In this document: positions 33,145 through 41,647 of the stretch, in pieces
Numbering within the stretch: the first letter of the stretch is position 1
Layout of the letters: each line of letters starts with the position of its first letter
Assembly: GCA_002360635.1 (NCBI GenBank)
Contig: DEQW01000006.1
Coordinates: 276,135 to 340,134, forward strand
Reading direction: 5' to 3'
DNA: 64,000 nt
DNA from: Flavobacteriaceae bacterium UBA3356
GTDB taxonomy: Bacteria > Bacteroidota > Bacteroidia > Flavobacteriales > Flavobacteriaceae
Notes under the pieces: generated by a model
What the model was told of the DNA's origin: nothing
The model's input: the letters and a program-made list of their open reading frames with translations, nothing else
Database searches by the model: none
Position numbers and translations under genes: made by a program

Positions 33145-35051
33145 TCTGCTTCTATAAAGTGAAGGTTTTCGTCGTATTTTACAATATAAACGGCGTTATT
33201 TTGATAACCTGAAAGTAATTTATTGCTGTATTGAAATTTATTTTCAATGTACTCGGTAACAAAATCATTTTCACTGGCTTTATAAACATCATCTGCCGAT
33301 GCCAATCGTAACAATATATCATACGTAATATCAAAGCCTCGAACTGCATAACGGTTAGGCAGCACGCCATATTTATTTTTATAACTGATTAAAAAAGGAT
33401 CTTTTTCGTTGAAATCGTAACTCTTATTTACCGACGGAAATGTAAATTTCAACTTCGCCAAATGCATATTCGACACATCATGATAATCGTAAGCTTTGTT
33501 TTTATCTAATGCTAACAACCGTAATTTATAATTATTAGGCATACCGTTTAAAAGCCCAACTACGTTACTAACCAAGACAGGGTCACTAGAAGCTAGAACC
33601 ACCCAGTTTTCTCTTTCAGAATCAACCTTTGCAGCTATATCACGTTGGTATAAATACCCGCCTTCACGAGGTGACACTGTTTTTGCTGTAGGTATTTGAG
33701 AAATAACTTTTTGTTTTTCAGAATTGTGCTTCGCATCACTAATGATAATTAAGTTTTTTCCTACTGATTTTTCAACTAAATAATCCATCATCCTTGCACG
33801 AAGCATATCATCTGTAGGCAACGTTTGAAAAAGATTAGGGTACATTCTAATATCTTTATTGCTTAAAGGTGAAAATACTGGAATGTTATTGCTTCGTAGG
33901 TTAGCAGCTGCTTTGTCAACATTATTACTTAACAGCGGCCCAATTACGGCGTCAATATTTTTAAAATTATTACTTGCAATTATATTCCCTACTTTAGTTG
34001 CACTTCTTTCAGTATCAAAAACCTGAAGATTTACAGAAATACCTTGGTCTTTTGCAAATTCTGTTGCCATTAGTACACCACTGTAAAAATCCAGTGCAAT
34101 ACGTAAAACAGAATTAGATTTTAACAGATCCTTATTAGAAGCTGTAGAGTCTGAAACCACTTCCCGAAGCTCGAATGGCAATAAGACCGCAACATTTTTT
34201 ACGGATTTATTTGAAATATAATTTTCTAAATTTACAAGAGTGGCTTTTTCAGTAACACCTACTGAGTTTTCTTTCGGTATCTTTAAAATCATCCCATCTT
34301 TTAACCCATCTTTTGCAAACGGGTTCAAGGCAATTATTTCTTCTTCTGAAAGACCTAATTTTACTTTTAAGCGGTAAAACCCTTCTTTGGGTTGTACTTC
34401 GTATAAGTCGTATTTTTCGTTATCAATGCTAGCGGATTCTGTTGTTGAAACATCCGGAACATTTAAAACGGTACCGATTGCAATATTTTTATCAAGACCG
34501 GGATTAAGCTTTTTCAGTTCAGCAATGGTAGTATTATACTTTCTGGCAATACCGTAAATAGTTTCTTTGGGTGCTACCTTATGTGTATTGGTTTCAGTAT
34601 TTTTTGTGATTTCAGAAACAGTTGTTGTTGAAGTTATTTTTTTTGAAATAGGAATACGTATTTTCTCGCCTTTTTTAAGCTGTCTTGAATATAGCTCCTT
34701 ATTATATTTCTTTATATCATCTTGCGAAACATTATATTCCTGCGAAATGCTGAAAAGGGTTTCTTTACGTTTAACGCGGTGCATTTTAAATTTCACATCA
34801 TTAGTACCTGAACTCGATATCACATTTGAAGCGTTTGGTAAAATAATGATGGTATTGGTCCCAATTCCGTTTTTGGCATCTGGGTTTAACCTGTAAATAG
34901 CACTCTCAGAAATTCCGTATCGTTGAGCGATACTGTAAACAGTCTCGCCTTTTTCTACTTTATGGCTCTTGTACTGCTGCTGTTGTTGCGTTGCTATACC
35001 ACAACCCATATTGAGCGTACATATAAAAAAAAGGAATATAAAATGCTTCAA
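33141..35051 (-). CDS. LysM lipoprotein with type I periplasmic-binding (LppC-like) domain
   Basis: 636 residues. The lipobox is LNMGC (Cys at residue 17). Four LysM or LysM-like repeats follow: KVEKGETVYSIAQRYGIS near 31-48, RVKRKETLFSISQEYNVS near 92-109, KVAPKETIYGIARKYNTT near 157-174, and a divergent fourth, EVQPKEGFYRLKVKLGLS, near 220-237. From about 285 the protein matches a type I periplasmic-binding fold (VAVLLPFELRE, LDFYSGVLMATEFAKDQGI, IDAVIGPLLSNNVDKAA). The architecture suggests a peptidoglycan-bound outer-membrane lipoprotein. It begins 30 bases after guaA and overlaps osmC by 4. Confidence 0.85.
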   Translation of the reverse strand: MKHFIFLFFICTLNMGCGIATQQQQQYKSHKVEKGETVYSIAQRYGISESAIYRLNPDAKNGIGTNTIIILPNASNVISSSGTNDVKFKMHRVKRKETLFSISQEYNVSQDDIKKYNKELYSRQLKKGEKIRIPISKKITSTTTVSEITKNTETNTHKVAPKETIYGIARKYNTTIAELKKLNPGLDKNIAIGTVLNVPDVSTTESASIDNEKYDLYEVQPKEGFYRLKVKLGLSEEEIIALNPFAKDGLKDGMILKIPKENSVGVTEKATLVNLENYISNKSVKNVAVLLPFELREVVSDSTASNKDLLKSNSVLRIALDFYSGVLMATEFAKDQGISVNLQVFDTERSATKVGNIIASNNFKNIDAVIGPLLSNNVDKAAANLRSNNIPVFSPLSNKDIRMYPNLFQTLPTDDMLRARMMDYLVEKSVGKNLIIISDAKHNSEKQKVISQIPTAKTVSPREGGYLYQRDIAAKVDSERENWVVLASSDPVLVSNVVGLLNGMPNNYKLRLLALDKNKAYDYHDVSNMHLAKLKFTFPSVNKSYDFNEKDPFLISYKNKYGVLPNRYAVRGFDITYDILLRLASADDVYKASENDFVTEYIENKFQYSNKLLSGYQNNAVYIVKYDENLHFIEAE

Positions 35052-35081
35052 AATGATTTGTTTAAGTTTTATAAATAAACC

Positions 35082-36611
35082 CTACTCCCATTCAATGGTT
35101 GCCGGTGGTTTGGAACTAATATCATACACTACTCTATTAACGCCTTTTACCCGGTTTATTATATGATTACTTGTTTCTTGTAAAAATTCGTATGGTAAAT
35201 TAACCCAATCTGCAGTCATTCCATCGGTAGATTCTACCGCTCGCAACGCAACTACTTTTTCATACGTACGCTCATCACCCATCACTCCAACACTTTGCAC
35301 AGGAAGTAAAATAGCTCCAGCTTGCCATACTTTATCGTATAAATTCCACTTTCTGAGTCCATTAATAAAAATGGCATCTACTTCTTGTAAGATACGAACT
35401 TTTTCAGCGGTAATATCACCTAAAATACGAATGGCCAATCCAGGTCCTGGAAATGGATGCCTTCCTAAAAGCTTCTTATCTATTCCCATTTCGGCTCCTA
35501 CACGGCGTACCTCATCTTTAAAAAGCATGCGTAAAGGTTCTACCACTTTCAGTTTCATGAAATCTGGCAAACCGCCTACGTTGTGATGTGATTTAATGGT
35601 TACCGAAGGGCCGTTCACCGATACACTTTCAATAACATCGGGATAAATAGTCCCCTGTGCCAACCAATCTACATCTTGCACTTGGTGCGCTTCATCATCA
35701 AACACTTCAATAAAAGCATTACCTATTGCTTTCCGTTTTAATTCAGGGTCGCTTATATCTTTTAAAGCTTCCAAAAAGCGTACCGAAGCATCAACTCCTT
35801 TTACGTTTAAGCCCATATCCTTATACTGAGATAGGACATCGCTGAATTCATTTTTCCGAAGCAATCCGTTATTAACAAAAATACAATAAAGGTTTTTTCC
35901 TATCGCTTTGTGTAACAGGATAGCAGCTACTGTAGAATCTACACCACCGCTTAACCCTAACACTACTTTATCATCGCCTAATTGTTCTTTAAGCGCATCA
36001 ACTGTCGTGTCTACAAAAGCAGCAGGAGTCCAGCTTTGCTCAACACCAGCAATATGCACTAAAAAGTTTTCTAGCAATTGCTTCCCGTCTGTTGTGTGAT
36101 ATACTTCTGGGTGAAACTGAATGGCATAAATTTGCTCTCCTTCAACACGATAAGCAGCATTCATAACATCTGGGGTACTTGCCAAACGGATTCCGTTTTC
36201 TGGCAATTTTGCAATCGTATCACTGTGGCTCATCCAAACCTGAGTGCCTTCTTGAATATTATCGAAAAGAGATTCATCAGCTTTTATCATGGAAAGTTTG
36301 GCGCGACCGTATTCCCTGATGTTCGATGGCTCTACACTACCACCGTTAAAGTGGGCGATATACTGAGCTCCATAACAAACCGCCAACATAGGCAATTTGC
36401 CTTTTATACGGGACAAATCTGGGTGTGGTGCATCTTCGGCGCGTACCGAAAACGGACTCCCCGATAGGATCACGGCTTTAAACTCTTCTAAACTTTCTGG
36501 AATATTGTGGTAAGGGTGGATTTCGCAGTAAATGTTCAACTCACGCACACGTCGTGCTATTAGCTGTGTGTACTGCGAACCAAAATCTAAAATAAGGACG
36601 TTGTTTTGCAT
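35082..36611 (-). CDS. guaA: GMP synthase (glutamine-hydrolysing)
   Basis: 509 residues. The ATG at 36611 is chosen over a TTG two codons earlier. The glutaminase domain has LAVCYGAQYIAHF near 79-91 (nucleophile Cys) and FHPEVYHT near 168-175. The PP-loop of the synthetase domain is VLGLSGGVDSTVAAILLH near 219-236, and the C-terminal dimerisation motif is SSKPPATIEWE. It aminates XMP to GMP. A TATTTTTG box (36615-36622) ends 3 bases before the start, so the message may be leaderless. The LysM lipoprotein gene follows 30 bases downstream. Confidence 0.97.
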   Translation of the reverse strand: MQNNVLILDFGSQYTQLIARRVRELNIYCEIHPYHNIPESLEEFKAVILSGSPFSVRAEDAPHPDLSRIKGKLPMLAVCYGAQYIAHFNGGSVEPSNIREYGRAKLSMIKADESLFDNIQEGTQVWMSHSDTIAKLPENGIRLASTPDVMNAAYRVEGEQIYAIQFHPEVYHTTDGKQLLENFLVHIAGVEQSWTPAAFVDTTVDALKEQLGDDKVVLGLSGGVDSTVAAILLHKAIGKNLYCIFVNNGLLRKNEFSDVLSQYKDMGLNVKGVDASVRFLEALKDISDPELKRKAIGNAFIEVFDDEAHQVQDVDWLAQGTIYPDVIESVSVNGPSVTIKSHHNVGGLPDFMKLKVVEPLRMLFKDEVRRVGAEMGIDKKLLGRHPFPGPGLAIRILGDITAEKVRILQEVDAIFINGLRKWNLYDKVWQAGAILLPVQSVGVMGDERTYEKVVALRAVESTDGMTADWVNLPYEFLQETSNHIINRVKGVNRVVYDISSKPPATIEWE

Positions 36612-36614
36612 AGG

Positions 36615-36622
36615 CAAAAATA
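36615..36622 (-). promoter_or_regulatory. -7 box TATTTTTG immediately before guaA
   Basis: On the minus strand TATTTTTG ends 3 bases before the guaA ATG. No good TTG is found at the -33 spacing. If used, transcription would start at or inside the start codon. Confidence 0.35.
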
Positions 36623-36636
36623 ATTGAAAAATAAGG

Positions 36637-36650
36637 TTAGGAAAACCTAA
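36637..36650 (-). terminator. Weak terminator-like hairpin after the EEP-family gene
   Basis: TTAGG and CCTAA (36637-36641 and 36646-36650) form a 5-bp stem with a 4-base loop, followed on the minus strand by CCTTATTTTT. The stem is short, so this is tentative. Confidence 0.3.
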
Positions 36651-36686
36651 TCCCTGTTTTTTTATAAAATTTTAAGTTTTTGTTTC

Positions 36687-37712
36687 TCATTCCCAACCCA
36701 GTGTTGCGCTTATAGGGTAATGGTCCGAAAACGATTTATCTATTGTATTGAATTTTAATACCTCAAAATTTTCTGAGGCCAATATATAATCAATCCGCAT
36801 AGGGTAAAAATCAAATTTAAAAGTAGTACCAATACCATTGCCTCTCTTTAAAAAGGCATCGATCATATTAGCAGTCATGCTTTTATAGATATATGAAAAC
36901 GATGTATTATTAAAGTCGCCCATAACCACCGTTTTATAAGGGCTTTTTGCTTTGTGTTTATTAATTTCGGCTATTTGTCCTTCTTGTTTTACAAAAGCAT
37001 CGGTGATACGTCTTCGCAATCTGGTTTTATCATTTTCTTGCAAGTAACTCACTCTAGGCTTAATGCCCATAGACTGTAAATGAACATTATAAACCCTTAG
37101 TGTATCCTCACCTTTAACAACATCTGCGTAAATGGCATTATTAGATGTTTCAGAAAAGTTGAATGCTCCTTTATTTATAATGGGATACTTTGAAAAAATA
37201 GCATGACCCAATTTATTCTTTTCTTTAAAGTTTATATATTGATAAGGGTATTTTGAAAAATCCACTTTGTTTTGAATATAATATTCTTGCACCGAAATAA
37301 CGTCTGGTTTTTCTTCTTTTATAATTTCAGAAAAAGTTTTTGACACCTCTTCGGAAGCGGGGTTATCCTCGTAAGCATTAAATAATCGTACATTATAGGA
37401 AAGTACACTCAACGTGTTTTTATTTTCGGAAGCATCTTCTTCCGAAGAAATTTCAAAAAAAGGATTGAAATAAAAATAAGCAATCACTAAAATAATGGTT
37501 GACACCAGAAATTGTTTTTTCATTCTTATTAGCCAATAGACAGCAAAAAGAATATTCAATAGAATTAAAGGAGAAACTAATAAACTTAACAGTGAGAGCG
37601 TCGGGAATTTTGACGGCGGCAAATATGGCAATACAAATGATAGTAATAGCAAAAACGCCACCAGCGAGTTACCCCAGAATAAAACTTTAGATATCAGCCC
37701 CCCTTTTTTCAC
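36687..37712 (-). CDS. Endonuclease/exonuclease/phosphatase family membrane protein
   Basis: 341 residues. Three N-terminal helices (about 9-29, 35-60, 67-85) precede an EEP-fold domain from about 100. Its catalytic landmarks are LSVLSYNVRLFNAYED (Asn), DVISVQEYYI (Glu, near 137-146), VVMGDFNNTSFSYIYK (Asp/Asn, near 260-275) and SDHYPISATL (His, near 327-336). The domain would face the cytoplasm or periplasm depending on topology. The family includes nucleases and lipid or sugar phosphatases, and the substrate is not predictable. It is the last gene of the compact mutL-rhomboid run, 2 bases after the rhomboid stop. Confidence 0.83.
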   Translation of the reverse strand: MKKGGLISKVLFWGNSLVAFLLLLSFVLPYLPPSKFPTLSLLSLLVSPLILLNILFAVYWLIRMKKQFLVSTIILVIAYFYFNPFFEISSEEDASENKNTLSVLSYNVRLFNAYEDNPASEEVSKTFSEIIKEEKPDVISVQEYYIQNKVDFSKYPYQYINFKEKNKLGHAIFSKYPIINKGAFNFSETSNNAIYADVVKGEDTLRVYNVHLQSMGIKPRVSYLQENDKTRLRRRITDAFVKQEGQIAEINKHKAKSPYKTVVMGDFNNTSFSYIYKSMTANMIDAFLKRGNGIGTTFKFDFYPMRIDYILASENFEVLKFNTIDKSFSDHYPISATLGWE

Positions 37713-37714
37713 TG

Positions 37715-38587
37715 TTAGTCGTCTTTTCCAGCTTTAAATAAAAAGTCTTTTTCGGCTTTCGTTAAACTATCATAGCCACTTTTACCAATTTTGTCTAAAA
37801 TTTCGTCAATCTTTTTCTGATTATCATTTTTAGCATCGGTAGTTGTTCTTTTTGAAGCTGTTTTTTTATTGCGGTGTACTTTGGTAAATGGTTTCTTTTT
37901 TCGGGGTTTAAACAAGTTTTCTACCCAATCGATTAAGTTTTCAAACCACTTACCTATATCGTTCCCTTTCTGAAGCTGTCGTGCATATACAAAACCGAAT
38001 ATAGCCCCACCAATATGCGCTAAAAGGCCACCGATGTTGTCACTTTTGGACAAAAAGACCATAAGTAACACCAATGTCAAGACAATTTGCCATAATTTAA
38101 TACGGAACCTAAAAATCATTACCTCTGCATTTGGAGTATAGGTGGCAATAAAGACCATAATAGCTATCACCGCTCCCGAAGCTCCAATCAATCTAGTAGC
38201 AATGGGTTCTTTCAAAGCAGGAAAAACACTAAATGCTGTTACATAGAGCAATCCACCAAAAAAAGCGCCCAACAAATAGATGGTTAAAAACTGTTTTTCA
38301 CTAAAGAGATTGAGCACAAAACGCCCAAACCAATAAAGGAACAAAATATTGAACAGAATATGGCGAAATCCAGAATGTAAAAAAGCATATGTAAACAAGG
38401 ACCAAGGCTGTAACAGAACATCCCCAAAACTTTCCGGTAAAGAAAACCATTCGGTAAGGTTAACTTCCTTCATATCCGAGAAAAACACCAACAGCTGAAC
38501 CGCCAAAAAAATGACTGCATTGATAGCAATCAGTTTGATGATGATGCTTGAAGTTTTAAATTGATATTTTAAGCTGTTCGTATCCAT
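37715..38587 (-). CDS. Rhomboid family intramembrane serine protease with C-terminal DUF6576-like tail
   Basis: 290 residues. The rhomboid core has FTYAFLHSGFRHILFNILFL near 65-84, the catalytic Ser in LIGASGAVIAIMVF near 130-143, and the catalytic His in LLAHIGGAIFGFVYARQL near 190-207. The soluble C-terminal tail is strongly basic (FKPRKKKPFTKVHRNKKTAS) and ends with EILDKIGKSGYDSLTKAEKD, the pattern of the DUF6576 domain attached to Bacteroidota rhomboids. The enzyme would cleave membrane proteins in the inner membrane; substrates are unknown. It sits 2 bases after a second rhomboid gene and 2 before the EEP gene. Confidence 0.9.
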   Translation of the reverse strand: MDTNSLKYQFKTSSIIIKLIAINAVIFLAVQLLVFFSDMKEVNLTEWFSLPESFGDVLLQPWSLFTYAFLHSGFRHILFNILFLYWFGRFVLNLFSEKQFLTIYLLGAFFGGLLYVTAFSVFPALKEPIATRLIGASGAVIAIMVFIATYTPNAEVMIFRFRIKLWQIVLTLVLLMVFLSKSDNIGGLLAHIGGAIFGFVYARQLQKGNDIGKWFENLIDWVENLFKPRKKKPFTKVHRNKKTASKRTTTDAKNDNQKKIDEILDKIGKSGYDSLTKAEKDFLFKAGKDD

Positions 38588-38589
38588 TG

Positions 38590-39324
38590 TTAATTCCAGC
38601 GATGTGAATCAAAACTATTTTTTTTCCAATAGTAGGCCATAATAAAGCCAAATATAGCCCCACCAATATGTGCCCAATGTGCAATTCCAAAAGGTGATCC
38701 CGTAATTCCGAAGAACAAGTCTCCAGCTATAATCAAGGGAATAAAATATTTCGCTTTTATAGGAATTGGTAGAAATATAAGCATCAGTTCAATATTGGGG
38801 AACATCAACCCAAACGCTACGAGTATTCCATAAATTGCACCTGATGCACCAACGGCGGGTGTATTGAAATTATTATACAATGTTTGAATGGTTTCCTTTG
38901 AAACACTTTCCAATATTCCTGAGTTATATTGTCCGGTTTCCAGCAAAGTCATTATTTGCGATTGGTCCATTCCTGCTGCCATCAACGCATCGTAACCACT
39001 GTGTATTTGGTAATAATTAACCAAAGTATGGATTAATGCGGCTCCAAAACCTGCCGAAAAATAGAAAAACAAGAACTTTTTCTGTCCCCAGCGCATTTCC
39101 AACGGTGAACCAAAAGCCCACAAAGCATACATATTAAAAAGAATATGCATAAAATTACCATGCATAAACATGTGGGTAAGCGGTTGCCAAATTTGAAAAC
39201 TTGGGTTCTCAAAATAAAAAAGTGAAAACAACTTGTACGCCAAATCACCCGACATTAAAGTTCCTACAAAACAAATGACGTTTATAATGATTAAAACCTT
39301 AACGGTTTCGGTTATTCTTCCCAT
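38590..39324 (-). CDS. Rhomboid family intramembrane serine protease
   Basis: 244 residues, about six helices and no long soluble tail. Conserved sites are LTHMFMHGNFMHILFNMYAL near 49-68, the catalytic Ser in AVGASGAIYGILVAFG near 155-170, and the catalytic His in GIAHWAHIGGAIFGFIMAYY near 212-231. An insertion of about 50 residues between the second and third helices (YYQIHSGYDALMAAGMDQSQ) is a noticeable difference from its neighbour. The gene starts immediately after the mutL stop on the same strand. Paired rhomboids suggest separate substrates or a hetero-oligomer, which is inference. Confidence 0.92.
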   Translation of the reverse strand: MGRITETVKVLIIINVICFVGTLMSGDLAYKLFSLFYFENPSFQIWQPLTHMFMHGNFMHILFNMYALWAFGSPLEMRWGQKKFLFFYFSAGFGAALIHTLVNYYQIHSGYDALMAAGMDQSQIMTLLETGQYNSGILESVSKETIQTLYNNFNTPAVGASGAIYGILVAFGLMFPNIELMLIFLPIPIKAKYFIPLIIAGDLFFGITGSPFGIAHWAHIGGAIFGFIMAYYWKKNSFDSHRWN

Positions 39325-41175
39325 TTACATAAATTTTTTATCAAAGTCGTTGGCATCTAATGTCACCAAAACCGGTCTGTTACTTGGCGACACACTAGGT
39401 TCTTTACAAGCAAACAATTGGTGTACTAAATGCAATTGTGCTTCTTGCTTTAAAGGTGTCCCCGTTTTTACCGCCATATTTTTTGCCATGCTTTTTGCCA
39501 ATAAATCATTTTGGCTAAAGCCTGCATCTGGCACTTCTTCTTTAATATCTTTTACTAATTGCGTTAACACATTTTCAACTTGACTTTCAGCTATTGAAAC
39601 AGGGATACCACTAATTTCAACGCTTCCATTTTTTATTTCTGAAAAAACAAAACCCGTATGCTCCAATTGCTCTTTTAAATCTTCCAAAAAGACCAAATCA
39701 GGATTTGAAAAATTTAATTGCAACGGAAATAACAGTTGCTGACTTACTGCTTCCTGCACAGTAATATTTTTCAATAATTCTTCGTATAAAATACGTTGGT
39801 GTGCCAAATGTTGATGTACCACTAACATTCCGCTTTTAATCGGGCTGATGATGTATTTATTCTGAAGCTGAAACGTGACCCGTAAGTTTTCTTCTTGATC
39901 GGTTTCAAAGAGACTTCCAGAAACTTCCTCGCTTTCAAATTCAATGCTTTCATTTTTATCTACTGTTGCAGTTTCATCATGTAAGCCTGTGTACAACGAC
40001 TCCCAAGAAGCCGATGTTTTTTTCTCTCGCTTAAAAGGAAACGTTATGTTTTTTTGTTTTGGCTCACCCCTAAAAGGGTTAAAGTCTCTATCTACATCAA
40101 TAGTTGGCGCAACAGGTGATTTTTTACTGTATTCGTAAGGTGTATCAAAGCCTGTATCTTTTTCAAAATCAAGAACTGGAGCAATACTAAACTGTCCTAA
40201 ACTATGTTTAATAGTCGCTCGAAGCATCGCATAGATAGCATGCTCATCGTCAAATTTAATTTCAGTTTTTGTGGGATGTATGTTTATATCGATGCTTTTG
40301 GTATCAACTTCTAAAAACAAAAAATACCCTGGATTGGCCCCGTCTTTTAATAAGCCTTCAAAAGCAGTATTAACTGCGTGATGTAAGTAAGAGCTCTTTA
40401 TAAAACGGTTGTTAACGAAGAAGAACTGTTCGCCCCTGCTTTTTTTGGCGTACTCTGGCTTAATTACAAATCCGTTTATTTTTAGCATTTCGGTTTCTTC
40501 AGAAACGGGAACGAGTTTTTCGTTCATTTTATTTCCGAAGATATTTACAATGCGCTGTCTTTCGTTGCTAGAGGGAAGGTTAAAAACATCGCTTCCGTTG
40601 TGCAACATTAAAAACTCTATTTGCGGATGAGCCAAAGCAACCCGATGAAACTCATCGATAATATGCCGGGTTTCTACATTGTTACTTTTTAAAAAATTGC
40701 GGCGCGCGGGAATGTTATAAAACAGGTTTTTTACTGAAATTGTCGTGCCTTTGGTGACCACTTCGGGTTCTTGCTCGGTCACTTCGCTGCCTTCAATGGT
40801 AATTTTCGTGCCAATTTCAGCAGCTTCGGTTTTGGTTTTGAGCTCTACATGAGCAATTGCGGCAATAGATGCCAAAGCTTCGCCACGAAATCCTTTAGTG
40901 TGCAGATTAAAAAGATCGTCTGCCGATTTTATTTTTGAAGTTGCATGCCGTTCAAAGCTTAACCGGGCATCGGTCGTGCTCATCCCAATACCGTTGTCAA
41001 TTACTTGGATGAGTGTTTTACCGGCATCTTTTACCACTAACTTTATGGAGGTTGCTTGTGCATCAATTGCATTTTCCAATAATTCTTTTACCACAGAGGC
41101 TGGGCGCTGTACCACTTCTCCCGCTGCTATTTGATTGGCGACGTGATCCGGTAAAAGTTGAATGATGTCGGTCAT
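39325..41175 (-). CDS. mutL: DNA mismatch repair protein MutL
   Basis: 616 residues. The N-terminal GHKL ATPase is intact: LPDHVANQIAAGEVVQRPAS (8-27), ELLENAIDA near 31-39, VIDNGIGM near 57-64, and KGFRGEALASIAA near 92-104. MutL links mismatch recognition by MutS to strand excision. The C-terminal endonuclease motif DQHA(X)2E(X)4E is altered: at 454-465 it reads HQHLAHQRILYE, so Asp, Ala and the first Glu are replaced. The CPHGRP-like metal motif is SPSNRP near 596-601. Nuclease activity is therefore doubtful. It starts 5 bases after a small membrane-protein gene and abuts the first rhomboid. Confidence 0.95.
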   Translation of the reverse strand: MTDIIQLLPDHVANQIAAGEVVQRPASVVKELLENAIDAQATSIKLVVKDAGKTLIQVIDNGIGMSTTDARLSFERHATSKIKSADDLFNLHTKGFRGEALASIAAIAHVELKTKTEAAEIGTKITIEGSEVTEQEPEVVTKGTTISVKNLFYNIPARRNFLKSNNVETRHIIDEFHRVALAHPQIEFLMLHNGSDVFNLPSSNERQRIVNIFGNKMNEKLVPVSEETEMLKINGFVIKPEYAKKSRGEQFFFVNNRFIKSSYLHHAVNTAFEGLLKDGANPGYFLFLEVDTKSIDINIHPTKTEIKFDDEHAIYAMLRATIKHSLGQFSIAPVLDFEKDTGFDTPYEYSKKSPVAPTIDVDRDFNPFRGEPKQKNITFPFKREKKTSASWESLYTGLHDETATVDKNESIEFESEEVSGSLFETDQEENLRVTFQLQNKYIISPIKSGMLVVHQHLAHQRILYEELLKNITVQEAVSQQLLFPLQLNFSNPDLVFLEDLKEQLEHTGFVFSEIKNGSVEISGIPVSIAESQVENVLTQLVKDIKEEVPDAGFSQNDLLAKSMAKNMAVKTGTPLKQEAQLHLVHQLFACKEPSVSPSNRPVLVTLDANDFDKKFM

Positions 41176-41180
41176 TGGCT

Positions 41181-41477
41181 TTAATAGAAAATTGACAGGT
41201 CAAAATCGATGATATAGAGGAAAAGAAGAATTAAGACGGCTATTATTATCAAAATAGTAGAGTTAAAAGCACCATTATTACGATTGCGACTTTTTAATCT
41301 TACGTTTTTCCACTGTCCGCTAAAATCACTTTCATTAAAAGTATCTGCATACGCATCAATTTTAGTAGCATGTTTTCCTTCTGAAATTTCTTCTTTTCCC
41401 TTATAATAACGCGGTGTATAGTTAAAACGGTTATTACCTTTTAACTTTTTTATAATTGTAAATTTTATTGGCCCCAT
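41181..41477 (-). CDS. Small single-helix membrane protein between ribH and mutL (often mislabelled riboflavin synthase beta subunit)
   Basis: 98 residues from the ATG at 41477; the longer frame to 41597 adds a poorly supported leader across a TATATTTG box at 41487-41494. The N-terminal half is basic and contains NRFNYTPRYYKGKEE near 15-29. The C-terminus is one membrane helix (STILIIIAVLILLFLYIIDF near 73-92). I recall similar RFNYTPR(F/Y)YKG proteins in Flavobacteriia carrying the name 'riboflavin synthase subunit beta', which appears to have been copied from the neighbouring ribH. No enzymatic feature is present. It lies 5 bases before mutL. Confidence 0.7.
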   Translation of the reverse strand: MGPIKFTIIKKLKGNNRFNYTPRYYKGKEEISEGKHATKIDAYADTFNESDFSGQWKNVRLKSRNRNNGAFNSTILIIIAVLILLFLYIIDFDLSIFY

Positions 41478-41505
41478 AACGTATTTCAAATATAATAAAT
41501 TAAGG

Positions 41506-41517
41506 CTGTTTAAACAG
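41506..41517. repeat. 12-base perfect palindrome upstream of the small membrane-protein gene
   Basis: CTGTTTAAACAG is a perfect 12-base palindrome lying 11 bases upstream (minus-strand sense) of a TATATTTG box at 41487-41494. It could be an operator in the -33 region. Confidence 0.35.
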
Positions 41518-41647
41518 TTAAAAGCCTTACCAATTAAATAAACAATATCTATACCAAAAACTTCGCATTGCTTATTGATAGTATCAGATATTAACAAAGA
41601 TTTGATGCTTTGTCAAATATTAAGCTGTCTCGATTTTTTTTAGAAAA

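Noticed and set aside
36078..36467. 129-codon open frame opposite guaA
   Set aside because: It is antisense to a well-conserved gene with clear motifs, has no plausible start context and no recognised similarity, so it is a chance frame.
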